Notes: generated from the letters alone by a model not told the origin. Numbered from the stretch's first letter, positions 1 to 9,331 are shown. The stretch: DNA of 64,000 nt from Sphingobacterium nematocida (GCF_900168125.1 NZ_FUZF01000008.1:62001-126000), one strand, 5' to 3'. Program-made: numbers and translations.

Positions 1-239
1 AACAAATCTCTGAAACTTTTTATTTTTCCGCTGTTATCACCAATAGCCAAACCTTGTAACACAGAGAGAATACGTTCTTTCATCTCTGCCGTAGCTTTAT
101 TGGTAAAGGTAACGGCTAAAATCTCACGATAGCTGTTTTCATTGGCCAGTAATAGGGATAGGTAATGGAGGGTGAGACTAAAAGTCTTACCAGAACCGGC
201 AGATGCTTTAAGAATTCGGAGAGGAGCGACATTGTTCAT
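1..239 (-). CDS. UvrD/RecB-type ATP-dependent helicase, N-terminal fragment (runs off the window)
   Basis: Only the first 79 codons are present, read leftwards from an ATG at 239. The protein opens MNNVAPLRILKASAGSGKTF, where SAGSGKT is the Walker A loop of superfamily 1 helicases, and continues with AVTFTNKATAEMKERI, the motif Ia region typical of UvrD/RecB proteins. In Bacteroidota, proteins with this start are usually large RecB/AddA-like nuclease-helicases that process DNA ends, but the nuclease part is outside the window, so plain UvrD cannot be excluded. It is divergent from rpsP. Confidence 0.85.
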   Translation of the reverse strand, partial: MNNVAPLRILKASAGSGKTFSLTLHYLSLLLANENSYREILAVTFTNKATAEMKERILSVLQGLAIGDNSGKIKSFRDL

Positions 240-282
240 CCTACAAAGTAAAAATTAAAAATGCGAAATTCAAAAGAGACTT

Positions 283-341
283 TAAGCTATAAGCAATAGG
301 CTATAAGCTATACGTTTTGGAGGTAGACTTGTTGCTTATAG
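283..341. repeat. short ctataagc-type repeats in the spacer before rpsP
   Basis: The spacer holds near-copies of the word aagctataagc and its complement gcttatagc, giving weak palindromes. No ORF of note is present. The same kind of low-complexity footprint occurs in other spacers of this window; no function can be assigned. Confidence 0.4.
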
Positions 342-429
342 CAGTACTAAGTGATTAAAAATCAGTTTGTCTTTTTAATTAACTTCGTTGAACTCGCAAG
401 CTCGGTTTTTATTTTTTACTTTTTATTGT

Positions 430-437
430 TATCTTTG
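430..437 (+). promoter_or_regulatory. -7 promoter element of rpsP
   Basis: TATCTTTG matches the Bacteroidota -7 consensus TAnnTTTG. Transcription would start near 442, giving a 5' UTR of about 50 nt before the ATG at 495. The -33 TTG is not well conserved. Confidence 0.5.
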
Positions 438-494
438 CGTCCCCTCTTACATACAGTACGGGGGATATGTTGAATACATAAATAATAATTAAAC

Positions 495-1031
495 ATGGCA
501 ACTAAAATCAGATTGCAAAGACACGGTAAAAAAGGAAAACCTTTTTACCACGTAGTAGTAGCAGACTCACGTGCACCACGTGATGGTAAATTCATCGAGC
601 GTTTAGGTTCTTACAACCCAAACACTAATCCAGCAACTATCGTTTTAGATTTCGAAAAAGCTTTAGATTGGATGAACAAAGGTGCTCAACCTACAGACAC
701 AGCACGTGCTATCCTTTCTTACAAAGGTGTGTTGTACAAAAAACACTTGCAAGGTGGTGTGAAAAAAGGTGCTTTTGATGAGGCTAAAGCTGAAGAGCTT
801 TTCACTAACTGGGCTGAAGGTAACACTGCTAAGATTGAAGGTAAAAAATCTGGTCTTGCAAATGCTAAAGAAGAAGCTAAAAAAGCTGCTTTAGTAGCTG
901 AGGCTAAGAAAAAAGAAGAAAAAGCTGCTGCTGTAGCTGCTAAAAATGCGCCAGTAGAAGAAGTTGCTGAAGAAGTAGAAGCTCCTGAAGTAACTGAAAC
1001 TGCTGAAAACACAGAAGAAACTGAAGGTTAA
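495..1031 (+). CDS. rpsP: 30S ribosomal protein S16
   Basis: Structural protein of the small ribosomal subunit, binding 16S rRNA. The first 80 or so residues carry the S16 signature ([20 protein letters not shown], then [20 protein letters not shown]). The protein is 178 aa, about twice the minimal S16 length: residues from about 100 on form an Ala/Glu/Lys-rich, low-complexity tail that ends acidic. Such tails are usual in Bacteroidota S16. It is followed by a strong terminator and then rimM, the ribosome maturation factor that often shares its operon. Confidence 0.97.
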   Translation: MATKIRLQRHGKKGKPFYHVVVADSRAPRDGKFIERLGSYNPNTNPATIVLDFEKALDWMNKGAQPTDTARAILSYKGVLYKKHLQGGVKKGAFDEAKAEELFTNWAEGNTAKIEGKKSGLANAKEEAKKAALVAEAKKKEEKAAAVAAKNAPVEEVAEEVEAPEVTETAENTEETEG

Positions 1032-1052
1032 TCTTTCATAAAGTATTCAAAG

Positions 1053-1090
1053 AAAAATGGTCGGTTCATATTATGGGCCGACCATTTTTT
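1053..1090 (+). terminator. rho-independent terminator after rpsP
   Basis: Perfect stem AAAAATGGTCGG / CCGACCATTTTTT with a loop of about 13 nt, ending in a T run. It lies 22 nt after the rpsP stop. Confidence 0.85.
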
Positions 1091-1246
1091 CTGAAAGTGT
1101 CTATTTTTAATGGACATCAAGAACTTTCATCTCTGTTGGTGATTCAATGGACATCATGAAAGTTTTTTCTGAAAGTGTTTGTTCTTTAAGGACATCAAGA
1201 ACTTTCATGCCTGTTGGTGATCCAGAGGGATCATGAAAGTTTTTTC
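1091..1246 (+). repeat. two tandem 78-bp repeats, each with a terminator-like hairpin
   Basis: The segment starting ctgaaagtgt at 1091 is repeated from 1169, so the period is 78 bp. Each copy holds the arms AACTTTCAT and ATGAAAGTT followed by six Ts (arms at 1122-1130/1156-1164 and 1200-1208/1233-1241). The second copy also has a compensated inner stem, TGATCC / GGATCA. Together with the terminator at 1053 this makes three consecutive stem plus T-run structures between rpsP and rimM. Confidence 0.75.
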
Positions 1247-1283
1247 TTTTTTAATTTTTATTTTTGACTTTTTATTTAATAGA

Positions 1284-1808
1284 ATGACCATAGAAGAAAG
1301 CTTTTACATTGGATATGTAAGTAAAACCAGAGGACTCAAAGGGGAGGTGCAATTGTTTTTTGAATTTGAGGATTATAATGAACTGGACTTTGAGATTATC
1401 TTTTTGGAGGTTAATAAGAAGTTGGTTCCTTATTTTGTGGATCAGATCAAGCTTCATAACAACAGTACCGCATATGCTACATTTGAAGATGTAGATCATA
1501 TTGATAAAGCGCAGGTGTTGGTTCGTAAAAAAATGTACCTGCCGAACGATAAGATGCCGGAACGGGATCCAGATGATTTTAGGTATACAGATTTAGTGGG
1601 TTACTTGGTCATTGACGAGGAGCATGGTGAACTTGGGGAAATTATTGATGTGCAGGAGATGCCGCAGCAGTTTATAGCTACGGTAGATATGGATGGTAAG
1701 GAATTGATGTTTCCACTCTCCGATGATTTGATTCTGGGTATTGATCCCGATGAAGAAATCATTGAAGTAGAGCTTCCTGAGGGATTGGTCGATCTGTACA
1801 AAGAGTAA
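1284..1808 (+). CDS. rimM: 16S rRNA processing protein RimM
   Basis: Ribosome maturation factor that binds S19 and helps assemble the 30S head. The 174-aa protein begins MTIEESFYIGYVSKTRGLKG, the usual RimM N-terminus (G-x-x-x-x-x-x-G-L-K-G), and ends with the PRC-barrel segment around EELMFPLSDDLI and VELPEGL. I chose the ATG at 1284. The longer reading from 1233 would begin inside the hairpin arm of the upstream repeat and adds 17 Phe-rich residues that RimM lacks. Confidence 0.93.
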   Translation: MTIEESFYIGYVSKTRGLKGEVQLFFEFEDYNELDFEIIFLEVNKKLVPYFVDQIKLHNNSTAYATFEDVDHIDKAQVLVRKKMYLPNDKMPERDPDDFRYTDLVGYLVIDEEHGELGEIIDVQEMPQQFIATVDMDGKELMFPLSDDLILGIDPDEEIIEVELPEGLVDLYKE

Positions 1809-1860
1809 TTTTTTTACTTTTTCATTTTTACTTTCCACTTTTAACACCGATATTAGCAGA

Positions 1861-1998
1861 GCTTATAGAGAAAGGCCGAGGGAATAGACCCGAAGAAGCC
1901 TTAGCAACCTGACGCTGTTCAAGGTGCTACATTCTATCCACCAGCTGGCGGAAAAGATAAGCTGCAGAATCACAAGGTCTTTGTGTGCTTTCTCTTAG
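1861..1998 (+). promoter_or_regulatory. SAM riboswitch (S-box type) upstream of metF
   Basis: The leader contains the S-box landmarks in order: a P1 arm AGAGAAAG at 1867-1874, then gccgagggaatagaccc, gaagaagcc, ttagcaacctg, the aaggtgct motif with a following attcta, gaaaagataag, and the closing P1 arm CTTTCTCT at 1988-1995. These are the conserved SAM-binding core elements of the SAM-I clan. P1 closes only 16 nt before the metF ATG, and no terminator hairpin with a T run separates them, so control by hiding the start region is more likely than transcription attenuation (inference). Confidence 0.9.
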
Positions 1999-2013
1999 CC
2001 TAAAAATAATTGT

Positions 2014-2970
2014 ATGAAGATTATCGACCATATTAAACAGGCTGATGGGAAGACTTTGTTCTCGTTTGAACTTCTTCCGCCTGCTAAGGGCAAAGGGATC
2101 CAAAGTATTTTTAATACAATGGATGAGTTAATGGAATTTAACCCTCCTTTTATTGATGTGACTTATCACCGGGAGGATTACCTGTATAAGGAACATGCTA
2201 ATGGTTTGTTAGAGCGTGTTGCATATCGTAAACGTCCTGGAACGGTAGCGATATGTGCTGCAATAATGAATAAATATAAGGTGGATGCTGTACCCCATCT
2301 TATCTGTGGCGGTTTTACCAAAGAGGAAACAGAGAATGCATTGATAGATCTAAATTTTCTGGGCATCGACAATGTTTTGGTGTTGCGGGGAGATGCCCGT
2401 AGGGGAGATGCTGATTTCATTCCAACGCCAGGTGGACATGCTTATGCTACGGATCTATTACAGCAAGTAAAGGATATGAATGGGGGGCATTACCTGCATG
2501 AAGACGTAGAGAGCTCGGAACAGACGGACTTTTGTATTGGTGTAGCTGGCTATCCTGAAAAGCACTTTGAGTCGCCGAACTTTAATACGGACTTCAAATG
2601 GTTAAAGAAAAAAGTGGAGATGGGAGCCGAATTTATCGTGACCCAGATGTTCTATAATATTGAGAAGTACAAAGAGTTTGTCCTTAAATGTAGGGACAAT
2701 GGTATTCATGTACCTATTATTCCAGGATTGAAGCCTTTGACTTCAAAGAAGCAGCTGATAGCTTTGCCTAAGATATTTCATTTGGATATTCCGGAAGAGT
2801 TGAGTGATGCTGTGGATGCTTGTAAGACTAATGCAGATGTGCACCAGGTAAGTCAGGAGTGGATGGTGAATATGTGTCGGGAATTGATCGATTTTGGTGC
2901 TCCTGTGTTACATTTTTATACGATGAGCAGCCCTGGGCCGACAAAGCGGATTGTCGAACAGTTGGCGTAA
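2014..2970 (+). CDS. metF: methylenetetrahydrofolate reductase
   Basis: Reduces 5,10-methylene-THF to 5-methyl-THF, the methyl donor for methionine synthesis; cytoplasmic FAD enzyme. The 318 aa match MetF length. Family features are visible: TLFSFELLPPAKGKG near the N-terminus (the conserved S-F-E catalytic region), NVLVLRGDARRGD at about residue 122, FIVTQMFYNIEKY at about 207 and IIPGLKPLTSKKQ at about 235. The SAM riboswitch directly upstream fits feedback control by the product pathway. Confidence 0.96.
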   Translation: MKIIDHIKQADGKTLFSFELLPPAKGKGIQSIFNTMDELMEFNPPFIDVTYHREDYLYKEHANGLLERVAYRKRPGTVAICAAIMNKYKVDAVPHLICGGFTKEETENALIDLNFLGIDNVLVLRGDARRGDADFIPTPGGHAYATDLLQQVKDMNGGHYLHEDVESSEQTDFCIGVAGYPEKHFESPNFNTDFKWLKKKVEMGAEFIVTQMFYNIEKYKEFVLKCRDNGIHVPIIPGLKPLTSKKQLIALPKIFHLDIPEELSDAVDACKTNADVHQVSQEWMVNMCRELIDFGAPVLHFYTMSSPGPTKRIVEQLA

Positions 2971-3028
2971 ATGTTAACGATTAATGATCAACGGTTGATT
3001 GTTAATTTTATATGTTTGTATTTGAAGA

Positions 3029-3067
3029 GCGAAGCAATCTATCCTATCAGGGGATAGATTGCTTCGC
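3029..3067 (+). terminator. strong hairpin after metF
   Basis: A 16-bp near-perfect stem, GCGAAGCAATCTATCC paired with GGATAGATTGCTTCGC, with a loop of about 7 nt. The T tract after it is weak (ttcgttgt), so it may act as a terminator or as an mRNA 3' end stabiliser. Confidence 0.65.
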
Positions 3068-3159
3068 TTCGTTGTATTTGTGTTAAAATTTGTTAACAAT
3101 TAGCTGTTGTTAAGAGTGTTATGTAGATTTATTTAATGATAATCTAAATTAATGCACTA

Positions 3160-6156
3160 ATGCAATATAACAAAGCAAATAACTTGATCGGCTGGCTATG
3201 TGGTTTAGTGGCTGCTGCTGTTTACATCGCTACGGCAGATAGGTTTAACAGTTGGTGGGATACGGGGGAGTTCATCGCTTCGGCTTATAAACTACAAGTA
3301 GTCCATCAGCCGGGGGCTCCGCTGTTTCTTCTGATTCAAAACCTGTTTTCTAACCTAGCAATGGGCGATGTTTCAAAAATTGCTTTTTGGATGAATGTGG
3401 GATCTGCCACATGTAGTGGGCTTACTATTGTCTTTTTATTTTGGACTATTACTGCCTTGGCAAAGAAAGTTCTTCTTTCAAATGGGAAAGAGCTGTCTGG
3501 TATAGCCAGTTTTCAAGTGCTAGGAGCAGGGGCTGTAGGGGCTTTGGCTTACAGTTTTACAGATAGTTTTTGGTACTCGGCAGTGGAATCTGAGGTGTAT
3601 GCCATGTCGTCGCTATGTACGGCTATCGTATTTTGGTTGATCTTGAAATGGGAGTCGAGAGTAGGGCAAGAGGGCGCCAATAGGTGGTTGTTAGTAATCG
3701 CTTTTGTGATCGGTTTATCAATCGGTGTACACCTGTTGAATCTTTTGACAATTCCTGTTTTGGCTTTGATTGTATATTTTAAGAAGGCAAAACAGGTTAG
3801 TTGGCTAGGAACGCTTAAAGCGATCGGGCTGGGGATAGTGTTGCTCGCGTTTGTTTTGTGGGGTGTTATTCAATATTCTGTTAAGATCGCAGCCTACATG
3901 GATCTTTTTTTTGTAAATAGTCTTGGAATGGGATTTGGCTCCGGGATTCTGTTCTTTGTTATGTGTTTGGTGGGAGGTTTAGTTTATGGGATTATTTACG
4001 CCGATAAGAAATCAAAACCAATTCTCCAGCTGTCATTACTAGCGGTTTGTTTTGTTTTTTTTGGTTTTAGCTCGTATGCCATGCTTTTGATTCGTTCGCA
4101 AACCAATATTTCTCTGAACAATGGTTCCCCGGATAACGCATTTTCTTTTCTAGGATACTTAAGTCGAGAACAGTATCAATCAGAGCCGCTATTTAAAGGT
4201 CCTGGGTTTAACTCTAACGTCGTTGGACTAGAAAAAACACATTCTTATTGGAAGGGAGACGGGAAATATCGGCAGGTAGCAAGTAGCAGTACGTACAAAT
4301 ATGATAAGGAAATGTTTTTTCCTCGGTTATATAGCGATAAACATGCTGATATTTATGGTTATTATCTGGGGTTGAGCAAAGGTACAACACCTTCTTTTGG
4401 TGATAATTTGAAGTTTTTCTTTTCCTATCAGCTTAATCACATGTATCTGCGTTATTTTATGTGGAACTTTGTGGGGAGGCAAAATGATGAACAGGGACAC
4501 GGTGGTGATATCTCAGGAAATTGGTTGTCTGGGATTGCACCTGTCGACAATATGATTCTGGCTGGACAGTCTAACCTTTCTGATACGATGAAAGCAGATC
4601 CTTCTCGTAATGTTTACTTTTTTGCACCTTTTATTTTAGGGGTAATGGGACTCCTGTGGCAGATAAAGCGAAGTAAACGAGACGCTCTTGTTGTGGCGTT
4701 GCTATTCTTCTTTACCGGTATAGCAATAGTGATTTATCTAAATCAGACTCCGATGCAGCCACGTGAACGTGACTACGCTTATGCGGGCTCTTTCTATATG
4801 TTTTCGGTATGGATTGGCCTTGGTGTATTGGCTTTGACAGATCTGTTGAAGCGCTATTTATCGGTCAAGGGTGCAGCTATCACTGGGGTGGCCGTAGCGA
4901 TGCTAACAACTCCTGTTCTATTAATCTCTGAAAATTGGGATGATCACGATAGGTCCGATAGGGAATGGACCCGGGATATGGCGTACAACTACCTGCAATC
5001 CTGTGAGGAGAATGCAATCTTGTTTACGTATGCGGATAATGACACGTTTCCGCTGTGGTACCTACAAGAAGTAGAGGGAGTTCGGCCAGATGTGCGAATC
5101 GTGAATTTAAGTTATTTACAGTCGGACTGGTACGTGAAACAAACGATGAAGGGCATAAACCGTGCTGAGGCTGCACCGATCCAAATCGATGCTAAAAAGA
5201 TTGATAAAGGTATTCGGGATGTGATGTATGTGCATGAGATGGGAATAGAGGGGCATGTGGATGTAGATACATTGATTGATATTATGCTGTCGGATAATCC
5301 GAATAACCAACTGCCCTTACAAAACGGGGAATTTGTGAATTTTTTGCCGACAAAGAAAATACGGCTAAAAATAGATCGAGAGGCAGTAATTCGGAATAAG
5401 GTCGTGCCCAAGAGTTGGGAGAATGCTATTCCTGAAACAATGCAATGGACGTATAATAAAGAGTATGTGTCGCGTGCTGAACTTGCGATGATGGCTATAT
5501 TAGCGAATAATAAGTGGGAAAGACCTATATATTTTGCAAATATGTTATCCTCGGATAATTTTATGGGATTGGATCGGTATTTAGTGAATGAAGGATTGGT
5601 ATACCGTCTAATGCCTATTGAAACACAACAGCCGGATAATCAGATCTCCTTGGTGAATACAGATACCCTGTACAAAAATATTACGGAGAATTTTCGGTGG
5701 GGTAATATAGCGCAGATGAAACATTTTGATCAAGATTACCGTTCTTTTGCAAATCGGTATCTGTTTGGTGAAACTGTTCGGTTGGCCTTGGATACGCTGC
5801 TTCAGGAAGGGAATCTGAAACAAGGCAAGGATGTCGCGCTGTTGGCTTACGAAAAAATGCCCAGGAAAATTGTAAATATGGAGCACGTATATGATAATGC
5901 GGTAGTGGTGGACACTCTTTTCAAAGTGGAAGAACAGGAGCGGGCCTCTATTTTAGCAAACAATAGTTTGAAGTATATTGATGAGCAATTGCGATATTAC
6001 GAAAGCGTGGGAGATAAGCTTAGTACATTTGATGTAAGGAATATGCGATTGGCTGTAGAATCGTTGGAAAGCTTCAAACGAGTCGTGCACAATGCGAAGA
6101 ATGAGGATTTGATTGCGCGGGTTCATGGGATAGAACTGCGTTACAAGGAATTGTAA
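3160..6156 (+). CDS. DUF2723 (TMEM260-like, GT117-type) membrane glycosyltransferase
   Basis: Large (998 aa) polytopic membrane protein. About ten hydrophobic segments fill residues 1-310, with further ones near 490-590, followed by a C-terminal soluble part. The N-terminal stretch FNSWWDTGEFIASAYKLQVV followed by HQPGAPL is the hallmark of DUF2723; the D-x-G-E acidic pair corresponds to the catalytic acid seen in GT-C fold transferases. The family is related to TMEM260, a protein O-mannosyltransferase in animals, so a role in protein O-glycosylation in the periplasm is plausible but unproven here. It stands alone between two terminators. Confidence 0.85.
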   Translation: MQYNKANNLIGWLCGLVAAAVYIATADRFNSWWDTGEFIASAYKLQVVHQPGAPLFLLIQNLFSNLAMGDVSKIAFWMNVGSATCSGLTIVFLFWTITALAKKVLLSNGKELSGIASFQVLGAGAVGALAYSFTDSFWYSAVESEVYAMSSLCTAIVFWLILKWESRVGQEGANRWLLVIAFVIGLSIGVHLLNLLTIPVLALIVYFKKAKQVSWLGTLKAIGLGIVLLAFVLWGVIQYSVKIAAYMDLFFVNSLGMGFGSGILFFVMCLVGGLVYGIIYADKKSKPILQLSLLAVCFVFFGFSSYAMLLIRSQTNISLNNGSPDNAFSFLGYLSREQYQSEPLFKGPGFNSNVVGLEKTHSYWKGDGKYRQVASSSTYKYDKEMFFPRLYSDKHADIYGYYLGLSKGTTPSFGDNLKFFFSYQLNHMYLRYFMWNFVGRQNDEQGHGGDISGNWLSGIAPVDNMILAGQSNLSDTMKADPSRNVYFFAPFILGVMGLLWQIKRSKRDALVVALLFFFTGIAIVIYLNQTPMQPRERDYAYAGSFYMFSVWIGLGVLALTDLLKRYLSVKGAAITGVAVAMLTTPVLLISENWDDHDRSDREWTRDMAYNYLQSCEENAILFTYADNDTFPLWYLQEVEGVRPDVRIVNLSYLQSDWYVKQTMKGINRAEAAPIQIDAKKIDKGIRDVMYVHEMGIEGHVDVDTLIDIMLSDNPNNQLPLQNGEFVNFLPTKKIRLKIDREAVIRNKVVPKSWENAIPETMQWTYNKEYVSRAELAMMAILANNKWERPIYFANMLSSDNFMGLDRYLVNEGLVYRLMPIETQQPDNQISLVNTDTLYKNITENFRWGNIAQMKHFDQDYRSFANRYLFGETVRLALDTLLQEGNLKQGKDVALLAYEKMPRKIVNMEHVYDNAVVVDTLFKVEEQERASILANNSLKYIDEQLRYYESVGDKLSTFDVRNMRLAVESLESFKRVVHNAKNEDLIARVHGIELRYKEL

Positions 6157-6160
6157 TAAT

Positions 6161-6195
6161 AAAAAAAGGAAGCTTGATCAAGCTCCCTTTTTTTT
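6161..6195. terminator. bidirectional terminator between the DUF2723 gene and glnS
   Basis: A-run, stem GG(A)AGCTTGATCAAGCT(C)CC, T-run. It is symmetrical, so it can serve both convergent genes. Confidence 0.85.
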
Positions 6196-6199
6196 ATTG

Positions 6200-7870
6200 T
6201 TATCCTTTTTTAACCTCTTTGGCCCAAGAGTCTTTTAGCGTTACCGTACGGTTGAATACTAAGTGATCTGGGGTCGATTTTGTGTCAAGGGTAAAATATC
6301 CCATACGTATAAATTGATATCCCTTTCCTGGAATTGCGTTGTCCAAATCGGGTTCAATATATGCATTTTCGATGATGTGCAAGCTTTCTTTATTGATAGA
6401 TGCTTTGAAATCTTCTTCTGCTGCAGGGTTTTCGACTTGGAATAAGCGATCATACAATCTAACTTCTGCTTTTTTTGCATGTGCTACAGAAACCCAATGT
6501 ATAGTTCCTTTTACTTTTAATCCAGAAGTGTCTTCACCAGATTTGGAGTTGGCAATATAGGTACAATGTACCTCTGTCACTTGTCCATTTTCATCTTTTT
6601 TGAAATCATGGCACTCCACAATATATCCATGCTTAAGTCGGACAGATAGTCCAGGTCCTAAACGGAAGAATTTTTTAGGTGGTTCTTCCATGAAATCTTC
6701 GCGCTCGATCCAAAGTTCCTTTGAAAACGGAATCATTCTACTTCCTTCTCCTCCTTCTACTTCAGGGTTGTTTTCACCATGTAGTTCTTCTACCTGTCCA
6801 TCGGGATAGTTGGTGATCACCATTTTTATAGGATCGAGGACGGCCATTCTGCGCCATGCGGTTTTATTGAGATCTTCACGGATACAGAACTCGAGGAGAC
6901 TTACATCAATCATGTTTTCGCGCTTTTGCACACCAATGCGTTCGCAGAAGTTGCGGATACTGGCAGGAGTGTAGCCTCTTCTGCGGAATCCTGAAATAGT
7001 AGGCATTCGTGGATCGTCCCAACTTTCGACATGTCCTTCAGTAACGAGTTGTAAAAGTTTACGCTTACTCATCACGGTGTAAGTCATATTGAGACGGGCA
7101 AATTCATACTGATGTGAAGGGAAAATCTCCAGCTTTTCAATTAACCAATCATATAAAGGGCGGTGAGGGATGAACTCCAACGTACATACAGAATGTGTTA
7201 TTTTTTCGATAGAGTCAGATTGTCCATGTGCAAAGTCATACATCGGATAAATACACCATTTGTCGCCAGTACGGTGATGATGCGCATGTTTGATGCGGTA
7301 TAATAATGGATCCCGCAAATGCATATTTGGATTTGCAAGATCTATTTTGGCACGTAATACCTTTTCCCCATCTTTATATTTGCCGTCGCGCATTTCTTGG
7401 AAGAGGGTTAAATTCTCCGCGACAGATCTGCTACGGTACGGTGTTGGTACTCCTGGTTCTGTAGGGGTGCCTTTTGCCGCTGCAATTTCTTCTGCTGTAC
7501 TGTCATCAACATAAGCTAGGTCATGTTTGATTAATGTAACGGCATATTGATATAGTGTTTCGAAGTAGTCGGAAGTATAAAGCTCTTCGGCCCATTGAAA
7601 TCCTAACCACTGTATGTCTTTTTTTATGCTTTCTACGTATTCTACATCTTCGGTAACAGGATTGGTGTCATCAAAACGCAGATTTGTCTTACCATTGTAT
7701 TTCTGTGCTAATCCAAAATTTAAACAGATGGACTTGGCATGACCAATGTGTAGGTATCCATTGGGTTCAGGAGGGAAACGTGTCAAAACACGACCATCAT
7801 GGGTTCCATTGCGAAGATCCTCTTCGACAATTTCTTCAATAAAATTTAGTGATTTATCTTCCTCTATCAT
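6200..7870 (-). CDS. glnS: glutamine--tRNA ligase
   Basis: Charges tRNA-Gln with glutamine; class I synthetase, 556 aa, the usual GlnRS length. The HIGH motif is in [14 protein letters not shown] (HIGH at residues 41-44) and the KMSKS loop appears as [11 protein letters not shown] at about residue 268. The C-terminal half has the GlnRS anticodon-binding beta-barrels ([20 protein letters not shown]). The strong match to GlnRS rather than GluRS is shown by the [14 protein letters not shown] and [16 protein letters not shown] segments. Confidence 0.96.
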   Translation of the reverse strand: MIEEDKSLNFIEEIVEEDLRNGTHDGRVLTRFPPEPNGYLHIGHAKSICLNFGLAQKYNGKTNLRFDDTNPVTEDVEYVESIKKDIQWLGFQWAEELYTSDYFETLYQYAVTLIKHDLAYVDDSTAEEIAAAKGTPTEPGVPTPYRSRSVAENLTLFQEMRDGKYKDGEKVLRAKIDLANPNMHLRDPLLYRIKHAHHHRTGDKWCIYPMYDFAHGQSDSIEKITHSVCTLEFIPHRPLYDWLIEKLEIFPSHQYEFARLNMTYTVMSKRKLLQLVTEGHVESWDDPRMPTISGFRRRGYTPASIRNFCERIGVQKRENMIDVSLLEFCIREDLNKTAWRRMAVLDPIKMVITNYPDGQVEELHGENNPEVEGGEGSRMIPFSKELWIEREDFMEEPPKKFFRLGPGLSVRLKHGYIVECHDFKKDENGQVTEVHCTYIANSKSGEDTSGLKVKGTIHWVSVAHAKKAEVRLYDRLFQVENPAAEEDFKASINKESLHIIENAYIEPDLDNAIPGKGYQFIRMGYFTLDTKSTPDHLVFNRTVTLKDSWAKEVKKG

Positions 7871-7874
7871 GTAG

Positions 7875-7882
7875 CAAAGTTA
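7875..7882 (-). promoter_or_regulatory. -7 promoter element of glnS
   Basis: On the minus strand the box reads TAACTTTG (TAnnTTTG). It ends five bases before the start codon at 7870, so the transcript would begin at or next to the ATG. No good -33 was found at the usual distance. Confidence 0.45.
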
Positions 7883-8014
7883 CTTAATAAACGATATATA
7901 ATTAAAAAGTAAGGCGTAAAAAGTTAGAAATAGGAACTAAGGAGTAAAAAATAAATCCGCGAATATGCAGATACGCGAATTCGCAATTCTACAGAATTTT
8001 ATATATTTTAGGGT

Positions 8015-9298
8015 ATGACAAAGTTAAATGTTACAATTATTGGGTTGCTACTATTGTTGCAGGGGCTGATTCCTGCCGTGGCAAAGGAGGTGAAGCCTGC
8101 TTTATTGGTGTATGGGAGTAACATAGAGGCTTTTGCAGCGGCGATGCAAGCGGCACGGTCAAACGTACCTACACTGTGGGTGTGCGATGAAGCTAGTTAT
8201 TTAGAAGATCTGAATGGTAGGCCACTATCTGTTACTTCAAATGTGGATTTATTGGGAGGCGTGTGGAAGGACCTGATAATTGAGATAGGGCAGCTTAAGT
8301 CAAAAGATGATTCTACGGTTGCAGCATTTCAAAGAGATGTGAATCCAAGACTGTTGCGAAATGCATTGGAAAGAATGGTTAGCAAACAGAAGAATCTTAC
8401 GCTTGTAGCGGGAGTTAAAATCTTGAATCTATCAAAGGGTAAAAAGGACTTAACTGTGACGCTGTCGAACAAGCGAAAGTATGCTGTGCGAGCCATGGTA
8501 GATGCTAGTTTGGAGGCTGAGTCTCGAAAGTTTCTTGTTTCTACAGATCTGTTTGCGAAACCTTCGCGGATTTTGGCCGTATCTGAAATGACAGATGAAC
8601 AGCGTCGAACTTTGGTCGCAATAGGTGAGTATGAGGGGGTCGTGTATGGTTATACTTGGGGCAATCTGTTTTCTAGAAGCGTTTCTAATGTGTTCTATGT
8701 TAATAGTCTTGTTCAGGTGACGCTAGATGATAATAGTTTGCCTTTGCGGGCAAATTTGGGTCAGGCGATTGGTGCATCTGCCGCTTACTGTTCTTTTTTT
8801 AAAACCAGTGCAGATAAGGTGGACGTAAGAAAACTACAAACAGAGTTGTTCGCGTTTGACAGTCGTATTATGCCTTTTTCAGATGTGACTTCTTCCGATT
8901 ATCATTATAAGTCTTTACAGAAGATCTTTTTAGTGTCTCTACTGCCGTTGAAAAACAACGGAAATGAGCTTGTATTTAGGGGAGAGGGATCTGTGGGACT
9001 GAAAGAGGTCAAAGATGTCTTTAATAGCTTGTATTCGCGTAGCCAATTGTGGTTCGTTGATAATGGTTCAAAAGAATATTTTGAGTTAAAAGAACTCTTA
9101 ACCCTGATAAAGTATGTTTCGTTTAGAGGGGATGAGGTAGATCGTGAGGTAGAGAAGGAATGGTCTAAAAAGTTAAAGTTTGAAGGGCACTATGATCCGA
9201 GTCATATGGTAAGCCGATACGAATTTGCAGTGCTGGTGGATAGGTATGCAGATCCTTATGTTAAAGCAGTTAATGCGGAGGGTAAGATATTGCGATAG
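8015..9298 (+). CDS. secreted degenerate homologue of FAD-dependent oxidoreductase
   Basis: 427-aa exported protein with a Sec-type signal (hydrophobic residues 5-22, then AVAKEV). It aligns end to end with the FAD oxidoreductase at 21644-23512. Matches include LGQA at the end of the flavin fold, the stretch FDSRIMPFSDV against DQKAYIMPYIDV, then YHYKSLQKI against PQFKTLHKI, and a C-terminal AVLVDRYADPYVKAV against AVLLDSHLRLFEKGV. The dinucleotide loop is destroyed: where the other protein has VGGGASG this one has VYGSNIE, and the GGMLT motif is lost. It is about 195 residues shorter, mainly in the middle. Likely not a flavoenzyme; perhaps a partner or pseudoenzyme. Function unknown. Confidence 0.7.
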   Translation: MTKLNVTIIGLLLLLQGLIPAVAKEVKPALLVYGSNIEAFAAAMQAARSNVPTLWVCDEASYLEDLNGRPLSVTSNVDLLGGVWKDLIIEIGQLKSKDDSTVAAFQRDVNPRLLRNALERMVSKQKNLTLVAGVKILNLSKGKKDLTVTLSNKRKYAVRAMVDASLEAESRKFLVSTDLFAKPSRILAVSEMTDEQRRTLVAIGEYEGVVYGYTWGNLFSRSVSNVFYVNSLVQVTLDDNSLPLRANLGQAIGASAAYCSFFKTSADKVDVRKLQTELFAFDSRIMPFSDVTSSDYHYKSLQKIFLVSLLPLKNNGNELVFRGEGSVGLKEVKDVFNSLYSRSQLWFVDNGSKEYFELKELLTLIKYVSFRGDEVDREVEKEWSKKLKFEGHYDPSHMVSRYEFAVLVDRYADPYVKAVNAEGKILR

Positions 9299-9322
9299 GT
9301 TCGATTGATGCCTATCGCAATA
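9288..9322. terminator. hairpin between convergent genes
   Basis: Perfect 12-bp inverted repeat TATTGCGATAGG / CCTATCGCAATA that overlaps the stop codon of the upstream gene. No T run follows on either side, so it is a probable but not typical terminator. Confidence 0.5.
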
Positions 9323-9331
9323 CCTAGTTGT

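Noticed and set aside
719..1012. 97-codon frame opposite rpsP
   Set aside because: Antisense shadow of the Ala/Glu/Lys-rich tail, made of Ser/Ala/Phe repeats.
1233..1283. Longer start for RimM
   Set aside because: The extra 17 residues are Phe-rich, lie in the repeat and hairpin region and are not found in RimM proteins; the ATG at 1284 gives the normal N-terminus.
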